Part shown: positions 56,870 to 64,000 of the stretch, piece by piece | Numbering within the stretch: the first letter of the stretch is position 1 | Layout of the letters: each line of letters opens with the position of its first letter | Source: Symbiodinium natans | Taxonomy: Eukaryota > Sar > Dinophyceae > Suessiales > Symbiodiniaceae | Length of the DNA stretch: 64,000 nt | Assembly (NCBI GenBank): GCA_905221605.1 | Contig: CAJNDS010002258.1 | Location: 384,501-448,500 of the forward strand | Direction of reading: 5' to 3' | Translations under genes and position numbers: made by a program | The notes under the pieces: generated by a model | Seen by the model: the letters and a program-made list of their open reading frames with translations, nothing else | Databases searched by the model: none | What the model was told of the DNA's origin: nothing

Positions 56870-59010
56870 CCTTCTGACCTGCTATGCCACTGACGTGTCA
56901 GATCTTGCGATTTGTAACTTCAGCGGCTCAACAAAACATGCCAGCTGTGCTCATTTTACCTTTCTCACTCACAACAATGAGGAGTCCGGCAGGGGTTTAG
57001 CTGTGGAGCAACCTGTCTGCATGTCCCTTTCGCTGAGCATGAACCTGCCAAGGCAGTGTGTTCCTGTGTCTTTGGGTGCTCTGCTGCGAGTGGCCCAGGA
57101 GATTCCTGTCAAGCGCATCCGAGAGCTCAATCTGCAGCCAAACTTCAGTGACCTCCGGGATGATTGTGCATGAACAGGCAAACACGTTTGATCAGCCAGC
57201 CGATGGAGAGCAAAACATTTCCCGAAAATTCTTGTTGGCAGGTTGCCCACGTCTTTTCGGGCTGCAAGCCGATGCCTGAATGATTGTAGAGCGTATGGCG
57301 GTTACATGTGCGTTTGGCATCTTTTGGTTGTCTGGCATCGGGCCCTGTAGTTCTCTGTTGCCTCGCTCTTGCTATGGGGGACCATGGCAGCAGTTTTAGT
57401 TGTTCATGTTCCGGGCAACTGGTAGGTTCTTTAGAGGTTCTTACATTCTGCATCTGCGGGGCCTCCTGATTCCCCCAGCACTGGCCAGCATTCTCTTGCT
57501 GAAGCGCATGCACAGCGGCCATGCAATCTCGCGGGCCTCCTCTTCTGTGCAGAATCTCGCTGGGCCTCCTCTCCGGTTCCACACATCGAGACGGCCAAGA
57601 AGCAGTGCCGCCGGAAAGCAACCCGGGGCACCGCAGTCCAAGCAGGCCGGAAGGACAAGTTCCGTTTGACGACACCCACCGTGCAAGCGACGCATTCTCC
57701 ACGCACTTGCAGTTGAAAGATTTGGAATGGTCACCCGGATTGACCTTTCAAATAGAGTCCCCCGCTCAGCTATGCTGTATTGCTGTATGACTCCTCAACT
57801 AAGCTTTCAACAGCGGGGTTGGCTGGACATGTACATGGTCGCCAGCCCGACAAAGGGGGGGCCATGCACATGTTGATGCGGACCGGACTGTCGGACCACT
57901 ATCCACCGAGATGTCACGCTTGGATTGCCGCACGATTACACAAGTGATTTGAGCAATCTCATGTTCCGTTGCGCGCGTGTGCGCGCAGGTGGCCGCCCGG
58001 TATGCATCAGTGTGAAGGATGGCTTGCACAAAGGGTCAAAAAGATAGCAGACTCCCAGAAGAGAATTGAAATGCGCTGCACATAGGAAGCGTCCTGAGGT
58101 CCAGCGAGGATGTGACAGCAAATGCCAACCCTTGCAACTGGGGCAGGGAGTTGTTAATTGTTTTCATCGTTTTGTTCAGTCATGTTCAATTGTGGTGGTG
58201 TCGGCAGGTTAGGTCAGGTGGGTTGCACAGATGTGAATCTGGAGCAAGTGTTCGGCATGCAAAGCGAATAGCTCGGGATCTTGCAGGTGTGAGAGTTGCA
58301 GCTGAAAGATGCAGATGGATCCTGTCTGAGGCAAGGAAGAGGAACCTGTCCGCCGTGTGTGGGCTCTGGGTGACACTCTGCCTCAGAAGCTCGCAGGCAA
58401 CAAGCATCTACTAAAGGTTGAGCCATACGAGGCCCCAGTAATGGCCATGCTATCTTGCAGATGCCACCAATCGCCACCAAAGCCTCGCTCTGCATATGAA
58501 ACCTTTCTGAGGCGACCAGGTGCACAACTGCTTATCAGCCTCTAGTCGCGCCGTATCCGTGAGTCGAGCTATTTTCAATGAGGGTGGGGCAGTGCTCTTT
58601 CAAGCACGGCGGCCCTACGCTATTCTCAAATCAATGGAGCCTCCTGTGACCAGACACTGTAAAGGCATTCCCGGAAGCTCCTCATGCGTTTCCTCATGCG
58701 TTTCCTGCCTGCCCTGCAGTCTGCCAATGGGCGTAAAGTTGCTATGATATTGAGGAGTGTCAGGGTCCGCGAATTTCGGGTTACAGCGCAGCCCCTATGG
58801 TCAGACCAGGCAGCAGCGCAGCAACGTATGCTGCATGCCAAAATTGGCAGAAATGTTGCTTTCTTTTTGCTTTTGGGATTTCCGTTACGGAGTCCTGTCC
58901 TGAGATTCGCGTGCAAGCTCCCGGCTGTAGGCTTTCAAGCCTCCAGCTGTCAAGAACGGTGCCGCTAGGTATCAGAACAATCGCAACAGCCTTATGCTGT
59001 TGCAACTGTT
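56870..59010. other. No confident gene
   Basis: Medium frames on both strands without domain. The + frame near 58230-58350 (VRHAKRIARDLAGVRVAAER) is mildly protein-like. Confidence 0.4.
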
Positions 59011-59014
59011 TCAG

Positions 59015-59124
59015 TTCTTGGGCAGTAGCTGGATGCTTGATCAGCTGATCGCGGTGCGCACTCGATCTACAGACAAAGACAAGATCCTATACCATGCTGG
59101 AATGCAGGCGACAAAAGAGCGATG
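59015..59124 (+). CDS. Internal exon, unknown protein
   Basis: 110 nt from TGTTTCAG to TG|GTAGGT, phase 0 to 2: FLGSSWMLDQLIAVRTRSTD, then KDKILYHAGMQATKER. Well-mixed sequence and good splice sites. No family recognised and no partner exon joined. Confidence 0.45.
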
Positions 59125-59129
59125 GTAGG

Positions 59130-60240
59130 TGTTCACGGAGAGGGCGCATCATTGAATAGCCACGGGCACCTCAATCACCAGCTCCAAAACCAATCCACAC
59201 CCATTTTCCCCGGCTCCACGGCCTGCAGCCGCTCAGGTGCCGGGCAGGCGGTCGTCGCTGTGAAATTCCCATTCATTCAACTAGAGGCCCATCCTCCCCG
59301 CCAAATCATCAGTTCGCAAAGAGTACGTTGCCCAACAGTAAAGGCGCTAGCAAGCAGCCATGGCCAATTCGGATGAAGAGCACTGTGGGGACGGCGCAGT
59401 CCGGAAAAGAGTTGGTCACATGTCCGCAATGTTATGGTAAGCTTGGCAACTCCGTGTGATCTCTGCAGCCTGCCGCCAAGAATCAGCTCAGGCATATCGG
59501 AGGTCGCGGAAACCTGTGTGTCGGAGAGCGGTTTGGGCTTCAGGGAACAGCTGGAGCAGGCCATTCGGCATTCAACCAAGGAGCCGAAAGGAGATCCCGT
59601 AGCGCTTAACATCCAGGCTTCCGGAATTCCGCCGAATTGCTTGTAGTCATAGGGCTACGATGTCGCTATGGTGTTGCTCACAGAAGATCTCCAGCTTCAT
59701 CCCCTTCTCGTAGCTTGTGAGGGTGAGGGGGCCGATGACACAAGTAAACAGGCGGGGAGGGTATCTGCGCTCTGATGTGCTGTGAAAATACGACGCTTGG
59801 TATTTAGAAGCAAGAGCGAGCACCTTGAGGCATGTGCTCGTATTCCCACGAACCAAGCCGACACATTCACCGATGGCTGGTTCCACAGTTTCACTGGGCT
59901 TTGAGGTGCAGAGCCGTTGTGCTGAGCTCCAGCAGCAGATCTCATGCCTAGCGGACAGACACTCTGAGGAGAGCTCAGTGACTGCAGGTTGTGCATGGGT
60001 TTAGGGTTGGGGTTTAGGGTTTTTAGGGTTGTGCCAAGCCCGGATGAAAAGGCTTGTGAACTGTCCAGGGGCCAGCTGTGCGGTGACAACAGCAACTATC
60101 ATTCGAGGTAGACAGTCCTGTGCTTGTGTGCGAGTGTGATATTGAGCATGAAAAGTGGACGTGAGATCTTGCCTGGTCCATTGTGTGAAAAAAATCTCGG
60201 GAACCGTAGACCTCCAGATTCTCTACCCTGTAGTTTCTAT
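59130..60240. other. No confident gene
   Basis: A + frame at 59434-59646 has a plausible helix (FREQLEQAIRHSTKEP). A telomere-like array lies at 59996-60030. Confidence 0.4.
59996..60030 (+). repeat. Short telomere-like array
   Basis: GGGTTTAGGGTTGGGGTTTAG followed by GGTTTTTAGGGTT: about four units with variants. Confidence 0.8.
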
Positions 60241-60251
60241 GCCCCAATCTC

Positions 60252-60510
60252 ATGCAGGAGTTAGAAGTGGAGGTGTCGCGCAGGTTGGAGAATGAGCTGG
60301 CGCGGCCGTGCGGGCAAAGGGAAACGTCAGGAAGGTATGTTGGCTTTGGTTTGGGATTTCGACAAAGGGTTGAAGGGAATATGGAACCACACACAAAAAC
60401 GTTTCCCTCTGTGCCAGGCCAGAGTGAGGGTCAAGAAGAAGCGGAGCAAGGGCAAGAAGCTGAAAGCTCCAGACCTGAGCGCCGCAGAGGAGCTATGTTT
60501 AACAAATCCT
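60252..60510 (+). CDS. Two exon-like charged segments, unknown protein
   Basis: About 60252-60325 reads MQELEVEVSRRLENELARP, a coiled-coil-like helix. About 60415-60505, in another frame, reads ARVRVKKKRSKGKKLKAPDL, then SAAEELC. An intron would be needed between them. No domain. Confidence 0.3.
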
Positions 60511-60529
60511 GACCTCTTTCTGTTTACCA

Positions 60530-60577
60530 GGGTTTAGGGTGTAGGGTTTAGGGTTTAGGGTTTAGGGTTTAGGGTTC
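60530..60577 (+). repeat. TTTAGGG array, nearly perfect
   Basis: Six or seven consecutive GGGTTTA units with one variant (GGGTGTA). It is the cleanest telomere-type array in the window and starts right after TTTACCAG, an acceptor-like site. Confidence 0.9.
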
Positions 60578-60654
60578 AGTTCGTGTGTTTTTGCATTTCA
60601 TTGCACATCGGTTTTCTGCTTCTCCTAACTCCCGGCTGAGGGCACAAGATCGGA

Positions 60655-60905
60655 TGCAGAAAATGTATTCATAAATTGTCTGCTAATAATTTAGAACCTT
60701 TCAAATGTTAGTTTACAAATATGTGAAATTATGTGACCATTTTCACATATGAAGATCACGAATATTTTGCTTTATCGTGGACAATCTGTTATACTGCGGA
60801 CCATATATTACTATATCGAAGTATTAACACATTCATGTATATGTCTCTCTCTCTCTATAGACATACGAATTTTTGAGAATGAGATCTTAATGTCGTAATA
60901 TGCTA
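60655..60905. repeat. AT-rich island
   Basis: About 250 bp of AT-rich DNA with sharp borders, including a short (TC)n run (60845-60857). It shares the word ACATACGAAT with the island at 12952-13265. No coding seen. Confidence 0.7.
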
Positions 60906-61354
60906 CTGTGTTAACCTGACACTCAGACGGTTTTGCTCGTCCATGCTGCTTTGCCATGTGCAGTTCACATTTGCTCCTTAAACCGCGCCCGAATGTTGCG
61001 CACACTGCATATGACGCTTGTGGCAGCTCCAAGGAAGCTTCCAGCCCCCTACAACCTGGCATCCGCCACCTGGAGGTGGAGGCCCCAACTGCCATGGCTG
61101 ATGGCCCGGAAGTTTGGAGATCCACTACCCAGGGACTCCTAGGGCCCGCTTACTCTCGGAAGTCCACCATGGCCATGGTCTCGACCCAGACGCGAAAGAC
61201 GATGGATTCCCTGCGCTACAAGAGCCGTGCCGGGGGCAGGTTGAAACGGTTTCATCCTCCAACGGCTTTGTTCTTCGGACCTTGTTTTCAGGCTTGCGAA
61301 AAAACCGTCCCAACTACAACCATTGGCGCGTAAGACCCCGCTTCGTCAGGTGCC

Positions 61355-61912
61355 ATGACAAGTGGGGATGAGGATGCTGTGATGGCGGTCCTCACCGCTC
61401 ACCAGCACCAGGGTAGCATCGAGCGGCGACTGGAGGTGGGGGGGGGGGTTCTCAAGGTTTGCCATGGTTTTCCGAACGATACGTGTATACACGATTCCAA
61501 AAAAGCCCCAAAACAGTCGTCCGAAAGACGAAAAAATCGCGATCCGAATTCACATCCGCCCCAGGTGGCGAAGTCGAAGCTGGAGACTTACCGAGAGACC
61601 TCGATGCTCAAGAAGATAGAGCAGTTCCTCAAGGCACTTCTTGGCTCTCCAAAGAAAAACTAGCCGTGCTGGCCCTTCAAGCCGTTCGAGCCAGCTCCAG
61701 CTCAGCCCTTTTGGTATACATCACTATACACTTAGGTAGTTTTGGGGGGGTTGGGCGTGTGTGGCTGGCGAGAGAGACACTTTCGCGAGTTGGAAAGGTG
61801 GGCTTGGGAAGGACGTCGCCAACACAAGAGACTGGTCCGCCTTTCGAAGTGCGATGGCTGCTGTTTGAAGCCCTTGCTGCATTCATGATCTTTGTGCTGG
61901 CCTCAGTGTGTG

Positions 61913-61945
<33 letters not shown>

Positions 61946-64000
61946 GTAGAGAATGCGTTGTGCCATTTGAAACGGACTTATTCCACGACGTTCCGCGTGC
62001 TCTGCCAGGCCAACTCGATCATGCTTGGCTGGGAGGTTCAGTACATGTCCAGCAACATGGAAATCTCAACGGCGCTGACGACGTGCAGCATTGTCTTTGC
62101 CATCTGGTTTATTCTGGAAGTCTTGGTGCGTCTTCGCGTGGTAGGCGTCATCCCCTTCTTCTGCAACGATGACCACCTCTGGAACATCTGCGACTTGGGG
62201 TTGGTGGCAGTCAGCATCGTCGAGCTAATTCTGCTTTTCGCGGGCAATGCTAAGACGCCCTTCTCCACCATCAAGGCCACGCTGAAGCTTATTAATCATT
62301 TGATATTAGTCATGTTATTGTTTCCTTTTTGGAATCATGTCACTAATATTGGTAGTAAGAATATTTTTAAGTATGATTACAAGCAATAGGGCGAATAATA
62401 CTATTAATACTTTGAAAATGATATTGACACTCTTGTCTCCCCGAAACGCCAAGCAGGAATTCAACTTGCCGCAGAATTCCCCATGTCTCAGCAAGAATAC
62501 ACGAAGGCGGCCGCGAGCCTTCGAAACTTGAAACTGTAGTCAGGCGGGTCGAACGCGCGAGAGCGTCGAACAAGGGTCACCCAGGAAGTTGCAAACATAG
62601 ATAAGATTCGGATCTGGGATCTTTTGTGGATCTTGGGGCTCAAGGCTGTGAAGATCTTGCGTGTCGTGCGGCTCTTCCGTGTGTTCCGCTTCTTCCGGCA
62701 GCTCTCCACTTTGGCACTCATGGTGGCCGATTCGGTGAGACAGCTGCTGTGGGCCCTGGTCATGTTCCTCCTGATCATGCGCCTCACTGCAGTGCTATTG
62801 CAGTCTGATATCTCTTTGGGGCATTCAAGTGAAGGCTTCTGTAGGTGTTGTGCAGGAGAGGAGCGTGGCTTTGGGTGATTTTGTGCATGCTTTTCCGGTC
62901 GTCCAAAAGGTTTCAGGCCAGCCCGGCGCGGAAAGCCGGCCTACAAGCATTACCGACCCAATGACGTATACAAAATACAAAAAGGCCATATATAATATGT
63001 ACATATATGTAGAAATACAAATTTGCATACATATATATATATATATATATGGGATACTCGTAGTGCTTGCTCGGCTGCCTGATGCGGTTTGCCTTAAAGT
63101 GTTGCTTAGGGGCACCACGTCGCTTGGGCTGCCAGTAGAAGTCGGCTCCTTGCCACGGCCTTTCTGAGCCCAGGTATGTGTTCGCGATAACCCTGACCAG
63201 TTCTTGCACGGATTGGCTCAAGGAGCGGGTCGACTTCCAGGTATCTGACTGGGAGCAGAAGATCTTGGAAGGTACGCATGGCGCAGGCAGGGAGTACGTT
63301 AACTGGTCCGAGAAGTCATGCATGAATCGGGCTTCTTTATGTGCCTGCAGCACACGCTTTTGAAAGCAGGGTCGGGCAATCCTGTCTCTGAAAGGTGTCA
63401 AGGATGTGCACCACTTCTTTGGCAACATTCCACGGAGTGTGTATACGTTGTTTCAGACCACGCTGGGTGGCATCAGTTGGTTCGAAGTGACAGATGCGTT
63501 AGCGCACGTCGACATGTTGCCCGGATTTGTTCAGGGAAGGCGAATAAGTTTACGTCAGCTATTCTGGGACGACGCAATTTTAGACGAAGCAGCATCAGCA
63601 GGTCTCTTCCACCAGAGCAGTTTTCATTGCAAGGCTGTCGTTCAGCTTGATGTTCGCATACATCATCTTCACTCTCCTGGCGTTAATGAATGTGTTCACA
63701 GGTCCGGGCTTCAGTGAAGGGCTGGACAGGGTAAGAAGTCTTTGCAGGGTTCTTTCTCTAGCGTGTGGGGCATTCACGGATTTAGGCGTCTTCGTTGACA
63801 ACGCGGTGCAGAACTCGAAGAAGCAGCGAAAAGTTCAACTCGAAACTTGGTTCCCTGTTCAGAGCCATGCTGGTGGGGATCCTGGAAATCAGCGCTTGTC
63901 ATAAGTGCGAGTTGACAAAATGCCGCGCTCTGAATTGCACAGTTTGATTACGTAATAATAATTTGACAGTACGCAGACCATCAAGCCCAGGAAGAAACGA
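61355..64000 (+). CDS. Voltage-gated cation channel, nine exons, 3' end outside
   Basis: Exons, all phase-consistent: 61355-61435, 61565-61643, 61850-61893, 62009-62275, 62585-62778, 63174-63271, 63395-63515, 63634-63701 and 63786 onward. The product of about 335 visible residues has one six-helix domain: S1 (WLLFEALAAFMIF+ANSIMLG), S2 (SIVFAIWFILEVLVRL), S3 (LWNICDLGLVAVSIVELILL), S4 with a positive charge every third residue (KILRVVRLFRVFRFFRQL), S5 (LLWALVMFLLIM+YVFAITL), pore (SVYTLFQTTLGGISWFEV) and S6 (MFAYIIFTLLALMNVFTG+VF). It resembles single-domain Na/Ca-type channels of protists; ion choice is unknown. Donors are GT, or GC at 61644, 62276 and 62779. ATG 61355 may not be the true start, because an AG acceptor lies just upstream. 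The frame stops at 63902, so another intron must begin after about 63840. Confidence 0.85.
61894..62008 (+). other. Channel intron with (TA)n
   Basis: 115 bp, TTT|GTGCTG to GCCAG|GCC. It interrupts helix S1 and contains a (TA)n microsatellite (about 61913-61946). Confidence 0.75.
62276..62584 (+). other. Channel intron containing an AT-rich island
   Basis: 309 bp, AAG|GCCACG to CCCAG|GAA, phase 0, between S3 and S4. About 62285-62440 is AT-rich, like the islands at 12952 and 60655, while the rest has ordinary composition. The exact donor is inferred from phase. Confidence 0.6.
62779..63173 (+). other. Channel GC-AG intron inside S5
   Basis: 395 bp, AT|GCGCCT to CCCAG|G. Splicing rebuilds ATG (Met) and continues S5 as LLIMYVFAITL. 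It holds (TA)n at about 62987-63050. Confidence 0.75.
63702..63785 (+). other. Channel intron, 84 bp and in frame
   Basis: G|GTCCGG to TTTAG|GC inside S6. Its length is a multiple of three and it has no stop, so retention would insert 28 residues after NVFTG and break the helix end. Removing it gives NVFTGVFVDNAV. Confidence 0.7.

Noticed and set aside
41304-63220. Other GGCTCAAG sites as spliced-leader relics
   Set aside because: Eight-base matches (about 3448, 19777, 62636, 63216) are expected by chance and some lie inside coding exons.
1-64000. tRNA, rRNA, snRNA or SL RNA genes
   Set aside because: No GGTTCRANNCC arm with a matching acceptor stem, no conserved rRNA core and no full leader sequence was found by eye; a covariance-model scan would be decisive.
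1-64000. LINE or retroviral-type reverse transcriptase, or DDE transposase
   Set aside because: No YADD/FADD, polymerase palm or DDE spacing seen in any long frame, though such elements are common in these genomes.
1-64000. Bacterial operon, CRISPR or phage content
   Set aside because: Gene density, splice structure and repeats are eukaryotic, and no regular spacer-repeat array exists.

Overview
The window reads as nuclear DNA of a dinoflagellate, probably close to Symbiodiniaceae; I cannot name the species. Reasons: mid-GC, gene-poor DNA rich in homopolymer and microsatellite runs; coding split into short exons; splice donors of GT, GC and perhaps GA type, with acceptors usually AG|G; TTTAGGG telomere-type arrays inside the sequence; and every gene I can support lying on the + strand, as in the unidirectional gene clusters known from dinoflagellates. 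There is no bacterial or phage organisation, CRISPR array, rRNA or tRNA that I can recognise.

Layout. 0-12.7 kb: almost no supportable coding; AT microsatellite (4.74-4.94), degenerate telomere-like tract (5.08), a roughly 110-140 bp repeat family in both orientations (5.95-6.25 and 7.33-7.47), and a Ser-rich hypothetical ORF (10.56-11.04). 12.76-13.65 kb: candidate exons of a C2-like gene interrupted by an AT-rich island. 16.05 kb: one probable first exon. 19.18-19.79 kb: a four-exon model of an unnamed protein with 42- and 48-nt micro-exons. 20.8-26 kb, 34.4-35.1 kb, 36.9-39.9 kb and 44.2-44.9 kb: clusters of short helical or coiled-coil exons that I cannot join into complete genes. 29.9-30.7 kb: NTF2/SnoaL-like protein. 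41.3-43.0 kb: membrane segment plus thioredoxin-like domain. 48.6-49.9 kb: intact PP2C phosphatase. 50.4-52.1 kb: PrsW-family intramembrane protease. 53.9-54.9 kb: SPRY-domain protein rebuilt from five exons, one of 21 nt. 61.36 kb to the right edge: a six-helix voltage-gated cation channel rebuilt from nine exons, continuing outside the window.

Most exon models were built by hand, by joining frames at splice-like sites so that phase and domain motifs continue. Phase consistency is seen in the sequence; the splicing itself is inference and needs RNA data. The confident genes (PP2C, PrsW, SPRY protein, channel) are unrelated in function. PP2C, PrsW and the channel could all belong to membrane-linked signalling, but no pathway can be claimed from the order.
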